From Mactra quadrangularis (taxonomy: Eukaryota; Mollusca; Bivalvia; Venerida; Mactridae), in the NCBI GenBank assembly GCA_025267735.1, contig CM046294.1:36425222-36489221 (forward strand): a stretch of 64,000 nucleotides of DNA, written 5' to 3'. Below are positions 46,801 through 58,262 of this stretch, piece after piece (within the stretch, counting starts at the first letter, position 1; each line of letters opens with the position of its first letter). The notes below the pieces were generated by a model. That model made no database searches. It was not told the DNA's origin and was given only the letters and a program-made list of their open reading frames with translations. Position numbers and translations under genes: made by a program.

Positions 46801-49658
46801 TTTAAAAGGCTAGTAGTATTCCAAGGACATTATTCGGTCCACATCGTAGTGCCATCTCGATGTCATCGTACCAAAATACGATAGCGACACGACGGTATCC
46901 CGGGGGCTTCGCGTAGTCGTGATGCCTTCCTCAGACAATCGCATAACTTCTTGTTTCCCTCGTATTGTCTTCTTGAGGCGAAAAATGCTAGATGGCACCG
47001 ATGATCACACGGAGTAAAGACGAATACTACACGATTGTCAAGAAGGCTTTACGACGGCCTTACGATGCCCAAAATTGAGGTACGAATTCAACACAAAAAT
47101 AAACCTTCGCAATGACTTCCGGCGATTTTTTAGCATGCTAAAAATTTTGCGATCGCTCACGAAGTTGTCGCCGTGGCCTAAAAATTCAGCCGATGATCAT
47201 ACAATGGCAAAAGATCCCCTTACGAATGGCGGGATCTTATAACAATCAGATCCGAATTTAAACTTTTCTTTATTCGAATGTCCATCTTGTGCTTATATCG
47301 GGACAGTGTGACGCCTACAATAAGGTATGCATTCAAACAAACAGCAGCTAACTTGTGGTCATTTCTTTTCACAATTGATTGGATCTGCTGACAATCTTTA
47401 GCAATATGGCCTTCCTTCTTTATAGCAAGTAAACAATTCTTCACTAGAACTTTATTATTAAATTTACATTCTTGAGCTAAATGTCCTGTCTGGTTACAAT
47501 TGAAACAGGTCTTGATTCTGGTCTTATTTGTTTCGTTCATTTGCTGATCGCTGATCACGTTTCTTTGAACTTCCTGCTCTCATTGGAATACCGAGGCGGT
47601 TCCGTTATGTACCTCTATGTATTGCTCTGCAATACGGGTTAATTCTGGTATACCAGAGGGTACCCTTTCTTTCAATAATATCGCCAGGTCCGTAGAACAT
47701 CCTCCAAAGAATTGTTCTTTAATAAGCAATTCACTAATGCCTTGGTAAGATTTTTAAATGCCAGGAAGGTCTGCCCAACTTGAAGAATATCCTCTTTGTC
47801 TTTCAATAAATTGAAACACCGACTCGCCTAGCAAAAGTTTGCTTTGACGACACTTCATTCTGAATCCTTTCTCAGTAAGTTGATATCGTTTTAAAATGCC
47901 CTTCTTCAAGGTATCATATTCGTTGGCTTCTTCATTTGGCATACTGATGAACACGTCTAATGCTTTGCCCGATAATAAAGAACTAAAATTCATTGCCCAA
48001 CTTTTCTTTTGCCAATTTTGACTTCTTGAGAATCTCTCAAACCTCTCAAGATAAGCATCAATTTTATCATGTATGTCGTCGAACTTTGGAATATTTGGTC
48101 GAAACAAATCATTACTCACAGGATTTGTACTTTAATTTAACTTTATACGTTCTATCTCTAAGTCCTTCTCTTTCATCTTCAGCTCAAAATTCATCTCCAT
48201 TTGCCTTTTTTCTTCCTCTCGCCTTCTCTCTCTATCCTCTCTAGCTATGTATTTGCCTTATTTGTCCTTTACGAATGCCAGCAGATCTCCCCCCGTCAAA
48301 CCTAATCGTTCGCCTTATCTCAACCATTCGTCATAATACAACTTGTTTAGGCTTATTTAAAGTATCCCGGACGAGCCCCCAATTGTCAAGATGTTAGGTG
48401 AAAATACTTTAAAATAAGATATTGTGATGAGATTATTATGACTGATAACTTTTTCTTTGCTAGGTCAGCCTTTTTATGAGGTTGACTATTTCTAAAGTCT
48501 GCCCCCTCGTAAGTCTGCTTCCTGTAAGGTCTGCATCCGTTAAGGTCTGCTTCCTGCAAGGTCTGCTTCCGGTAAGGTCTGCCTCCACGTACGGTCTGTT
48601 TGCTCTTAAAATATATTCTTCTTTACAGAACCTCGTCTTTTATGTCTGCTTCTTTACAGGACTTGCTTCCCAAGCAAGTCCTGGTTTTCTTCAGAAGACT
48701 TACTTCCCAGTAAGCCTTCTTTTTCTTTTCTTTGTTTTAAGTGACTTGCTTCCCAAGCAAGTCCCTGTTTTCTTTTGAGAGACTTAAATAAAGTTTGTAT
48801 TGCTTTAACCTGATTATGAAATAAGGCAATTCAAATTCTGTGATTATTTATCTTCAATGATATCGCAAGCACCATTACACACATATTCACCTTTCCTTTC
48901 TATATACAGGTTCACCACATGTGCCAACACAATTACGATATTTTGAAACCTTGTCTACATCATCATCTATACAACTGGCTTGGGATCCTGGATATAATGG
49001 AGATTCTACACAAATATTCTATATCAAATATAAGTCGACAGACGAAAGTTCGTGGAAGTACCAGACAGTATCAGACGATTTGAAACAAACTCGGATTTAC
49101 ACTTTGACTAATTTGAAGGATAATATGAACTACTATATTAAAGTACTGGCTTCCAACCAATGCGGAAACTCAACTGAATCGTCTCTTTTGGTAGCAACTA
49201 GTAAAGGTAACTGATTTTCAATCTGAATATCTTTAAGTATAAATCTACTTCTTGGCTACTGTTTTAATCATCAGGTCAGCTCCATGACTGAATTATCTTT
49301 AATCAGGAGTAAGAATTTAAAATGAATATATTTTTATAATTAACATACAGCGTGTCGAATACACATTTGTATATAAATTATATTGCACTTGTCAGCAAGT
49401 GTTTCTACTATCAATCCAATTTGAATTAACTATCGATGGAATGGCTTATTGATAATTATATCTACAGTTCTAAAATGTAAACACAATAAACATCGATGTT
49501 TTGTTTCAGAAATGGAGGAAACGGAATCTTCAACTCATGGATTAATGATTTGGGGCATTGCTGCGAATATAATTGTTGTTGCGGCTATCGTCATTACTGT
49601 CTGCATTTTAATTCGAAGAAAAAAGTCAAACACAGTTTTGTATTTCACAACAATGTAA
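43508..49658 (+). CDS. IgSF-FN3 single-pass membrane protein gene, right arm copy (N-terminus missing)
   Basis: Five exons join in phase, every recognised junction being phase 1: 43,508-43,852, 44,258-44,590, 45,111-45,395, 48,910-49,206 and 49,510-49,658 (TAA). The product has three Ig-like domains, one fibronectin type III domain, a membrane helix and a short basic tail. This is the layout of cell-adhesion or recognition receptors with short nephrin/hemicentin-like ectodomains. Each Ig domain has its Cys pair and Trp. One-exon-per-domain, phase-1 structure is typical of shuffled ectodomains. The first exon starts inside a codon, so at least one 5' exon with the start and signal peptide is unplaced. 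The third recognised intron (3.5 kb) holds an LTR element in antisense. The ligand and specific family are unknown. Confidence 0.8.
44258..44590 (+). CDS. Ig domain 2 exon, right arm
   Basis: Acceptor ATTTCAG, donor GTAAGT. The frame includes VIEFKCTTPTARP (first Cys), VYWYRHPNG (Trp) and MIYCTANNS (second Cys), a complete I/C2-type Ig fold signature. Several N-x-T/S glycosylation sites are present. Phase 1 at both ends. Confidence 0.85.
44823..44901. repeat. 79-bp hairpin in the Ig2/Ig3 intron, right arm copy
   Basis: Mirror of 12,362-12,440. Confidence 0.65.
45111..45395 (+). CDS. Ig domain 3 exon, right arm
   Basis: Acceptor CAATTTCAG, donor GTAAGT. The frame runs TADDPYILQGKQYRVKEHTS and on to VTLTCTIRGGNPTPTISWTC and GTCTCTSQQT, giving the Cys-Trp-Cys pattern with GNPTP typical of I-set/C2 domains. 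Phase 1 at both ends. Confidence 0.85.
46336..47315. mobile_element. 980-bp TIR element nested in gag, right arm copy
   Basis: Mirror of 9907-10,886, with identical 18-base ends. Confidence 0.75.
47316..48119 (-). pseudogene. gag: gag pseudogene, right arm copy
   Basis: Same frame, same two in-frame stops and same truncation by the nested element as the left copy. It has a few residue differences (for example NDLFRP here against NDVFRP, and FIERQ against FIEKQ). Confidence 0.8.
48364..48381 (-). promoter_or_regulatory. primer-binding site for tRNA-Pro, right arm copy
   Basis: Same 18 bases as 8841-8858 on the minus strand. Confidence 0.9.
48910..49206 (+). CDS. fibronectin type III domain exon, right arm
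   Basis: Acceptor TATATACAG, donor GTAACT. The frame includes SIQLAWDPGYNGDST (strand B Trp), YIKYKS, the Leu of TLTNLKDNMNYYIKVLASN (strands E-F, Tyr-x-Val) and a closing GNSTESSL, a textbook FN3 arrangement. One domain only. It follows the LTR-invaded intron and precedes the membrane exon, so it is the membrane-proximal domain. Confidence 0.88.
49510..49658 (+). CDS. transmembrane and short cytoplasmic exon, right arm
   Basis: Acceptor TTGTTTCAG. After EMEETESSTHG comes a roughly 23-residue hydrophobic helix (LMIWGIAANIIVVAAIVITV and on), then the stop-transfer IRRKKS and a tail ending at TAA 49,656-49,658. A weak alternative donor (ACA|GTTTTG at 49,634/49,635) could connect in phase to candidate exons downstream. 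Confidence 0.78.
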
Positions 49659-50047
49659 TTTTGTTTTGTTACATATGGATGTTACATATGTTATCAGTTA
49701 AGAGTAGAATTGTTGCTGATGTTTTGTTTTCAATATGATCAAAGTTGATGACAAAATCACATTTGTCTCGTGTTTTTATCATGTCATTTTATAATGATTT
49801 AAACTAGTAAAATATAGTTTAAAAAGTATTTATTTAATCGTGTAGCAATTGCAGATATGTTTTTTGAACTATAGTAAACTGTTAACATTTAGCCTTTTCC
49901 GTTTTGTTAAGATAAAAAATATGTTTAAACAATCAATTTTTGTTTATATTTCAAAAGGCAACAGCCAGTCACTTACTAGTCAACAGTCAAAAGGGTATGT
50001 GAACGAAATGAATTAATGAAAATACAAAAAACATTTTTGTATTGCAG

Positions 50048-50150
50048 ACAAAAGGATTCGAAATTAAAACAGTTCTTAAAATATTTTTAGATCGTAGTCA
50101 TTTATATCTGAGTACATTCTTTCAAGATTTAAATATTCTAATAGCTTATG
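50048..50150 (+). other. candidate alternative tail exon, right arm
   Basis: TTGTATTGCAG is followed by a 103-bp open frame (phase 0 in, phase 1 out) and a GTAAGG donor. The phases match the weak donor at 49,634 and the acceptor at 50,401. The protein is hydrophobic and unremarkable, so this may be chance. Confidence 0.2.
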
Positions 50151-50401
50151 GTAAGGAAAATGCCTCACAGACAGCATATGCTATATGCTATAATTTTATA
50201 ATGTCCATTCTTCTCATAAACCTGATTGAGAAAACTTGATTTTAAACGTTTAATGGAATTTGCGTTGTATGGTGACTAACAATTATAAACAAGCTCGTAT
50301 GTTTCAGACAATTAATTGTTTATCAGATACAGATTTTTTATTGAGACATGTATTAATATACCGCTTATTTCAGACTCACCTTCGTTTTGTTTCTTTTCCA
50401 G

Positions 50402-50442
50402 GGGAGAGTAACATAGTCGACGAGAATGAAAGCACAGTATAA
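50402..50442 (+). other. candidate terminal tail exon, right arm
   Basis: A pyrimidine-rich acceptor (TTTCTTTTCCAG) precedes a short frame reading ESNIVDENESTV then TAA. It is acidic and its last residues could act as a PDZ-type C-terminus. Phase 1 agrees with the candidate exon at 50,048-50,150. Left-arm equivalents lie near 6,781-6,821 and 7,073-7,175. Confidence 0.22.
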
Positions 50443-50594
50443 TACGTTCATATTATCTCTTTATTATCAACGTTGTTATTTGTACTGTCCTAATGATGGA
50501 GACTAGTGTGTTAGCCTGAAATATTAAATTAAATTTGTATTGCTATAGAACAGTCCTATAAACAAGCGCTGTTTCTACATGTACATTATGTATA

Positions 50595-51691
50595 TGTTAC
50601 TGGCAATCTGTAAATTAAGGCAATTTGTACAATTAAAATTTCAGACATTGTAGATTGCCTAAATGAGTCAGGCATTTTGTGAAATGCCTGAAAATGTCTA
50701 GGCGTTTTACAAACTGACTCAAATTTCAGGGACTTTTTTACAAATTGTCTGAAAGTGTCTGGAATATATATTTGAACTTATATATGAAAATGTGAATGCA
50801 TAATAGCGGCTGAACCTTATTTGCATCCATATAATAATGGCTAGTACTGGAAACGTTCACAATCAAGTCTTACATTTTAATTGTAGCGCTCCAACATACG
50901 ATATTGCAGCCAAAATAAATTGGCCTGTCGACAGCCTGATATTGACGCTGTACATGGTAAACTGTGTCATTACTAATTTCATAAAACGGATTGTAAACAC
51001 AATCTACAGGGTAATTAAATAAAGAAAATTAACATGCCACTTGCAAAAACTACTTTTGGGGCATTACATGCAGCCACTATAATGACTTGTTCTGTTTTTA
51101 TGCAAAAAAAACGAATTTATCATCAACTGTATTTTCTGAAAGTGTATAAGTTCAAAGAAAAAGTAGTCTTGTTTAGCATATGAAAATATCTTCATCAGAA
51201 CCAGATCTACCCAGACATAAGCTCTGATATTGGCACCGAAGCTTTCAGTCGGACCTAAGTCTGTTACTGTTGAACTCAATATTGATAATATAACTAGTTC
51301 GAGGAATTACAGTAGGCACAATACACAATTGATCTGCAACAAAATCGCAAAACATTTTTTCAAGTCTTCAATTTAGAATCAATCTGCTGTGAACGTGAAA
51401 GCACAATATTTCACATGTTTCACATATTTCACTTTCCTTTGGATACCTTTGTCATTGGCTGCTTGACGTAATTCATATAACAATAGACAATCTTTTGATG
51501 TAAACATAGGAATAAATGACTTTATTCAAATACTATTTGGATAAGAAGTAATGAAATTCTTATACCTCTTGACCATAAAATACATTTAGGCAATGTGTAA
51601 AATATTGAGTTATTTTTTCAGGCATTGTGTAAATTGCCTAGAAATTTAAGTTATTTTACAAATTGCCTAAAATTACAAATGACCTGTAACA
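50595..51691. mobile_element. 1.1-kb TIR element, right arm copy
   Basis: Mirror of 5531-6628 with the same ends and motif clusters. Confidence 0.7.
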
Positions 51692-51756
51692 TATATAAAA
51701 CTTCAATTCTTTGGTCAATAGTGTCGCTTGCCACATGTATATTTGACAAAACATAA

Positions 51757-52203
51757 AAAATATTATTTATCAAAAAACTAATTAATTTCTATAATAATGA
51801 TGATCGTCAGGCACATGGATTCATAAGTGATGTGGATGCATTAGTGATCAAATACGATTTGGTTGGACACTTACAAAGTTTCATAAGTACGTCATTTTTT
51901 CCGTCTAATTATGAGTGGAAGCGAATTGTACGTAAACATATATTCGTGAGGAACTTTAATGAAGGAAAGTCACGCATTATGATATTAAATTCATCGCTTG
52001 ATGTAGACTTTTTGTTTAGTTATAACAAGCCATGTAAATCATGGCATCTAATGAAGAAATATCCTGGACTTAATAAATGTTTTTATTCAGCGGTAAATAC
52101 GTTATGTCGTTTGGAGTATTACTCCAAGAGTTGTGTCTCCTGTGTGAACGATTGTCTGATAATACAGTGTAACCTCTGCAGAGCGACTTTCGGCGGAGTT
52201 TGA
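51757..52203 (+). pseudogene. unrecognised coding-like fragment cut by a MITE, right arm copy
   Basis: Mirror of 5019-5465. The frame is open from just after a TAA at 51,754 to the stop inside the MITE TIR. One substitution seen between arms changes a residue (Ser to Tyr in the Leu-Glu-x-Tyr-Ser-Lys stretch). Confidence 0.3.
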
Positions 52204-53075
52204 AAAAAGTGTCGCTCTGCAGAGGTGTTGCTCTGAAGAGGTATATTTTTTTCCGTTCACAAAAAAACCGCCTGTTTTCGGTACGGAAAACTGGTTGTTA
52301 TCCGTTCCGTAATGTAAATACAGTTATTAGCGGTGTTGATCGACAATACTAAAAAGCTTTAACATGCTTACTAAGTTTTTAAGATTAATTATTATAACCG
52401 TTAAAATTCCTAGCATAATGGTAAGTTTTACGCAGAAGAAAGCAATACACTGGGAAAAACGTTTCTGATACCGTCAGATTTGTTCTTTATACCTGTCAAA
52501 TGGCAAATAATGAAGTATCATCATCTTTTCGGAAGAAAATGTAAGATATGGCTCTAAAACCTCAAATTAACTTAAAACAGAATTTATTCTATCGAAGATT
52601 TTAATAAAAAAAGTACATTAGCAAATAAGTTTTCATTTGCTATCGTCAACTAGCTGTGCTTGTGTACGACTGATGTTTGATGACGTCAGCCAGCCAAACA
52701 AAGCGCTCTTCATCTTAAATCCGTTCGTTGGTGTCATGGAAACTATATGTCACTTGTATATTAACCCCCGTTAGTCAAATGATTTAACAACATAACACCT
52801 TAGGGTAGTATTATACGATTAAGGGTATCGCTTTTTGTTTAAATCTTCCGGTCATAGATAATTATCGATTATTGATATTAACCTTGCTAGACTCCGTGTC
52901 GCTGTACAGAGGGAAAAGTTGAGCAAAGGGAATTTATCTCAACGGCCGTTTGCCGCTCTGCGGAGGTGTCGTTCATTAGAGGTAAATCATAGTGCAAAAT
53001 CGTCGGGGGGAATCTAATATGCCGCTTGTCGGAGGTTGCCGCTCGTTAGAGGTGCCGTCAGCAGAGGTTATAATG
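52165..53075. mobile_element. pogo/Tigger-like MITE, right arm copy
   Basis: Mirror of 4147-5057, with the same ends and subterminal repeats. Confidence 0.65.
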
Positions 53076-53491
53076 TACTCGTATATCAGTACATTTAATA
53101 TATCATTGTACTAACAGTTTTAATGAACACATATTTAATATCAAGTGGGCAAATATAATTACAGAAGTAGGAAATGACTAATTTTCACAACTTAGTGCTT
53201 AAAGATGCTAAGTGCCAGACATTAGATTTATCAAATGGGCTACAGTCTGTAAGGTCTGAGAAGATTATGTTTATGTGTGTGAAATTCTTTGATCTAAGAT
53301 TGCGTTATAGACGATTATGTATTTATTGCTGTAAGTTACAATTGTATATAGTTACTGTATTTGTATATAGTGTGTTTCCATCTGATTGTATGTATATATG
53401 TTTGATACAATTAATGTATTTGTATGTATTGTTATAATAAATCTAGTTTACAAATAATACCAACACATAGCTTGTTTTCTTATTGTTTATT

Positions 53492-53543
53492 TACAACGTT
53501 TCGCCATTTAAGGCTTCCTCAGGTATAAACCCAATATGGGCAC
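53492..53543 (-). ncRNA. hammerhead-ribozyme-like core, right arm copy
   Basis: Mirror of 3679-3730, with the same CUGAGGA and GAAA boxes and stem II. Confidence 0.35.
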
Positions 53544-54370
53544 GGATCTCAAAACATAGAAACAACGAATGAGTATAATTCCTGTAATGGTTCTTGTATA
53601 TATTTTTATATCAAATATTTTTTGTAATTATCGGTCTATTAGAAGAGACGATACTGTCTTGTGACGTCACCTCGTAATTTGATAGGCCGAAATTTTTTTT
53701 TCTGCAAAACCTCGTAAAAAATATTTTCTTAAAACATGAATCCTGTGAAAAAATATATTTTCTTTTGATACCCTGGAAGTATTTAGATTTCAGTATTTCT
53801 TATAAAAGAACAATTATTTACACGCTTGACTTTTTATCATGAAATACTTTTTATATTTTGTGTAACATAACAATGTTTTCTTTCTTAGGGCCTCGTTACA
53901 CCAAACTAGTTCTCAGAACGTTCAACCCCGTCCTAAAAATATCGCGAAACTGGTTGTGAACGAGTTAGAACGTGCCGTTTAAGTCGAAAAATATCAGCTA
54001 TACGATCATAGTTCGTTCAGAACCAGTTCCTGTTGCGTGCAATCCGTTTTTATCCCGTCTGTAGTCCGTTTGTATCGAGTTCAAATCGGGTAAAATTGCT
54101 CGTTCTCGTCACGAGACTCCGTCTCAAACTAGTCCAAACCCGTTCGTAGTCAGTTTTAACCCGTTCATAACTAGTTTTTCTAAGCTCCTTTACACTTGAC
54201 TTTCCCGTTTAAGACAGTTCAACTCGTTCCACATGTAAGTACATTCTTATCTCAATCTTAGTGCGTTTTGAACGTAATAACGTCACGTTCTGACCCGATT
54301 TGCTATAAATATCCAGGACGTTCCTCTTAAGCTTATAGGACACAATTCGTCAAGCATCACTGTGACCATC

Positions 54371-54478
54371 ATGTCTCCAACAATGAGCAGAACAAGACAA
54401 ACGGTGCGTGTTAAAACAATCGCTTCCAAACGATCCAAAATCACCTGCACATGTGAAGCTCTTGAAGACCAGCCTTAA
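54371..54478 (+). CDS. 35-aa basic micro-ORF, right arm copy
   Basis: Mirror of 2744-2851. The frame is intact from ATG (54,371) to TAA. Confidence 0.25.
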   Translation: MSPTMSRTRQTVRVKTIASKRSKITCTCEALEDQP

Positions 54479-54512
54479 TATAAGCCACAAGATACTGAGC
54501 CTCCTGAGCCAG

Positions 54513-54617
54513 TCAATAAAAATGAGGATGATTCTCCTCTACCGTGTAATTGTACTCTTGCTCCACTTCTATAAAAAATAGTACAAAGCCAACATTCAAA
54601 GCATTAACGACTTCCAT
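54513..54617 (-). CDS. 34-aa micro-ORF, right arm copy
   Basis: Mirror of 2605-2709. The frame is intact. Confidence 0.25.
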   Translation of the reverse strand: MEVVNALNVGFVLFFIEVEQEYNYTVEENHPHFY

Positions 54618-55683
54618 GGATCTAGGCTAAGAGTTTGGGCCCAGATGATAACTTGGTGAGAAATGGTCTGTATTTATACCAAACCTTGTCAGATCGTACT
54701 GTAGACGTTGTGGACGTGGTACGAACTGCATACGAACGCAATAGACTTACTAAAAACGAGTAGAACGTACCGAGAACCTACTACGAACTTTAAGAACTCT
54801 GTGTAAACGTGTTGCAAACTGGTTCAGAACTTCGTATTTTGTTTTTGTGCATTTAGACGGGATAACAACGCACTATGGACGTAACTAAGTCGAGTTAAGT
54901 CTGTGTGCCAACGGAATGAACGAGTTAAAAACGGAACAGGTCGGTGTGTAAACGTGCTGAAAATTGTGGCCCGATCGAACTACGACAAGGCACGTCCCGA
55001 GTACGATGCTAGTACGGCAATTCCGATCGCAGTACGTTCTTTCCGTTGTCAGTACGTTGTCACTCAGTCTAATTGCAGAACGGGGTGGCCGCAAAAAAAA
55101 TTTGAGTCTGAAACCCCATTCCCGTTCAACCCCGTCTGAGCACGTCCATAAAGTTCGAGTTTGGTGTAACGGGGGTATTAGATGTTATGGCGCGCAAACT
55201 GTCCTTCGAATATTGTTGCTTTTATGCATAATTTCGGTATAATCCCGTCTCCATAATAATAAGATATTTATAGATTAAGCTCACTATGTGTATTTGGTCC
55301 GAATTCAATTCAAAATATTTTGTTAGCAAAGGTTTTTGAGATTTACGATATTTGCAACTGTTAATCAAATTTATTATTTTTTTCAAGTAGAAAACTTACG
55401 AGGTTTTAGCATAACTACCAAGGCAGCACAAATGCCGTGATTTTCTTATATTATATACTAATTTGATGTGAGCAAAATATACAAATGTTCCGATGGCGTC
55501 TTGGAAGAGACGTCAGTCTGTCAGTCAGGGGATAATGAGTTCGAAATCTAGTCAAAGCTGTTATTTCATTTTATAAATTATAAAAACAACCCGTGCTATT
55601 TTATTTTATTCTCTCCTTTTCAAATCTATGGCTTTGAAAATAGTAAAAAAAAAGATTTTTGAACTTAATTTATTATATAATAT

Positions 55684-55750
55684 TTGGCTTCAGACAGTCA
55701 TATTAGACTTCGGCATGCGGCCTCGGCCTAATATGGCTGTCTTCAGCCAA
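55684..55750. repeat. 67-bp imperfect hairpin, right arm copy
   Basis: Mirror of 1472-1538. Confidence 0.65.
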
Positions 55751-55934
55751 TTAACAAGGCCATTATAAAACAAGTAATTACTACATTGTTATTTCATTAT
55801 TACTAATTGAAAAATAAAATTGAAATTAATTATTGACGTATCCCATTTTATATAGCGATGGGTGCACGTATCAAAATAGAAATACCGTACTTGCTAACGC
55901 GTTGCTTTAACTTGGCCAAAGAAAAAAGTATAAC

Positions 55935-56421
55935 AATTACAGGCCTCCTAGCAGGTCAAAACAAAAATAAAGGTTTTCATAAAGGCTCCAATGTATGAAA
56001 ATAAAGGCCTTTTAGTGTAAAATATGAAAAAAATAAAGAGTGAATAAAGGCTATTTTCGTCGAAGTTTTCATTTCTTTATTAAACCCACAGTCATACCAA
56101 AGTCATTTTTGATGTTATATACTGTTTGAATTATGCAATATAATACATACCTTATTTAATGTGTATACCTATTTTCTCTGCATATCTATATCATACATAT
56201 CTCCTGTTTTACAGTGTAGGGAAAATGCAGAACAAAATCCATTACTTGCTTTAAGCTAGCACGGCAACCAGTTAGAGCAAATATAAAGGTTTTGAGTGAG
56301 AATTACAGGCTATTTTGGCATTTTAAAGGTTTTCTGGGGAAATGACTAAAGGGTTTAAAGGTTTGCTCTAAAATTAAAGGTTTTTAAAGGTGTTAAAGGT
56401 TTCACTAGGAGGTCTGCAATT
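55935..56421. mobile_element. MITE with subterminal ACCTTTA repeats, right arm copy
   Basis: Mirror of 801-1287, with the same terminal inverted repeats and motif clusters. Confidence 0.7.
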
Positions 56422-56515
56422 ACAAAAAAAATACTTTACAAAGGTCACACACAAATAGAGCGTGATAGTTTCCACAGTACTGTTGAACGACTCATACGCA
56501 ACAAACCTGTGTATA

Positions 56516-56655
56516 GTTCGTTTTTTCTCAACTGTCAAAACATGAATAATTTCACGATGACTTCGTGCTCTTTGTCTTACACTCGTGATATTGAGATAGT
56601 GTGTAATCATCCACCGTGAAATTATTCAAACTTTGACAGTTAAGAAAAAACGAAC
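56516..56655. repeat. inverted repeat with 40-bp arms, right arm copy
   Basis: Mirror of 567-706 with the same arms and spacer. Confidence 0.75.
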
Positions 56656-57020
56656 AATACAGTCCATTCACTTACGTAGAAGCCTTATAATCGGAAAGAC
56701 CAAAGCAAATCTACACAGTGCATTTTTATGCAAATGTTGATTTTTTAATTATCAGTTAATTAGTTGCTTTTTTCGTTTAAAGTTAATATGACTTATCAAG
56801 TTAGTATCGTTCATTAGGTATAGCTTGAAAATTATTGTTTTATAGGAAAATGAAATTAATTACTAATCCTTGTAACGACGTTATAAATAGCTTTTTTCAT
56901 TTTAACTTCAGTGTTTAATAAAAGATGATAGCTCTTCCTACTATAGGTTTCCCGGACATTTTTCTATCATCAGTACTAACTTACCTTACCACGAGGCCGA
57001 CAACTCATGTATAAGGTATG

Positions 57021-57093
57021 ACCTACCGCGACCGGGTTCGAACCCGCGATCTCCGGATTCGAAGTCAGACATGCTAACCACTATGCATGATTT
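57021..57093 (-). ncRNA. tRNA-like SINE head, right arm copy
   Basis: Mirror of the element at 129-201, with the same A- and B-box sequences on the minus strand and the same unpaired acceptor region. Confidence 0.6.
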
Positions 57094-57221
57094 ATCCATT
57101 TTTGTATCCAATGGTAACAGGAGAGTATAAGATTACTCTTTTCACGCTTCAACAATTTTCAACATAGACAAAGAGGCGTAATTCAAGCGTGATACTCATT
57201 AACATCTCATTGTAATACAAC

Positions 57222-58165
57222 AACGCCGGCTTGTGTTGACGATCGTTAAAGTCGTTCACACATGTAAAATGTCAGGCAATGAGTAACACCAAGTGGCGCT
57301 GTAAAACCCGCCTTCTCTCTCCATCATAGACTCCGCCTTCAAAATCTTAGTGCTTAGGACTGAGCTTGTCGATTAAAAAATTAAACAAATTGCGGAAAGC
57401 GTTTAAATTTTATTCATTCAAGAATTGTTTATATTAACATTACGACAGCGAGTTTGCACAAGTGTTGTGTAAAATTATAATATTTATATTAAACATTAAT
57501 TCGGATAAACAAAACGTTGACATTGTTTCTCAACGAAAAATATCTGCGACTCACTAACTATCTAACGCTGTATGTGAAAGTAAACAATGCCCAGAATAAA
57601 ACTCCATCCATCATTTTTTTATATTAATCGAGTAAATATTGGTCACGTACTCGTATCTCAATATAGTTTCTATGTGCAACGCTAGCTTTTTTCTATATTA
57701 AATGAATTCTAAACAGTCGGTAATCTCAGTTCCTATAGAGTATATTTATTAATTCCTCGCAGCAATTAAAATTAATTTAGCCCTTTGTTTGGGGACTGAT
57801 TAACACCTGTTTGCAGTTTTGAACGGAAATTGATTCCAATCTAAGACTTCTCCCGATTTTTACGGTTAAGAAAAACAAAGAGAATTTTCCCGAAAATAAA
57901 CGTAAATAACCGTCAAAACGAACAATAAAGGAGAAGGTTCACTAACCCTGTAAAATGGCCCAATTTTTTTGAAGAAAAGAAAATGTTATTTACCAGCAAG
58001 AAGTGTTTATTTTTATACAGACCTATCCTTGAACTACACAAAAATACCAAATGTCACTGTCTTAAAAGGACGCATTATGATTTAATTTGGTTTAGTTTGA
58101 CCTTAGGTTTTGAAAAATCCGTCATTTTTAGACAAAGTCTCCACTTTACTCCATAAAATGAACAT
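57222..58165. other. non-duplicated flank, no gene recognised
   Basis: The first sequence in the window without a visible mirror copy. It is moderately AT-rich. I found no convincing ORF, splice structure or repeat. Confidence 0.4.
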
Positions 58166-58262
58166 CAGCACAACCGTCGACAACTATGAAATTTTGTGAG
58201 ATTGTTCCTGAGTATGTTTATATTCCACAAGAAAAATATCAAGACTGTCGACAGTTGTGCTG
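58166..58262. repeat. 97-bp inverted repeat
   Basis: CAGCACAACCGTCGACAAC (58,166-58,184) and CTGTCGACAGTTGTGCTG (58,245-58,262) are inverted relatives around a 60-base AT-rich centre. Probably a tiny MITE. Confidence 0.6.

Larger units (their letters stand above)
45727..48784 (-). mobile_element. pol-less LTR retroelement carcass, right arm copy
   Basis: Mirror of 8438-11,536, with the same LTR deletions, gag stops and nested TIR element. It was therefore fixed in this state before the arms diverged. PBS at 48,364-48,381, gag remnant 47,316-48,119, nested element 46,336-47,315, 3' LTR 45,727-46,233. Confidence 0.8.
53894..55171. mobile_element. 1.28-kb TIR element, right arm copy
   Basis: Mirror of 2051-3328 with the same 14-base ends, motif-rich flanks and two central micro-ORFs. 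Confidence 0.7.
1..57221. repeat. giant inverted repeat (palindrome) centred on a scaffold gap
   Basis: The first bases of the window are the reverse complement of bases ending at 57,221, and this symmetry holds to the gap. Paired landmarks sum to 57,222 (±1) for left positions up to about 11,200, to 57,263 around 11,540-12,650 and to 57,261 around 13,770-16,110. The arms are therefore collinear with few indels. Inside 16,273-40,988 the symmetry is only that of an inverted satellite, because the repeat layouts differ. Left satellite arm is about 14.1 kb, right about 10.5 kb. Scattered substitutions and small indels separate the arms. Either a true large palindrome or an inverted join of two haplotigs would produce this. 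Confidence 0.97.

Noticed and set aside
57221..57222. Palindrome boundary at 57,221
   Set aside because: The mirror position is the first base of the window, so the apparent end is set by the window and not by loss of homology.
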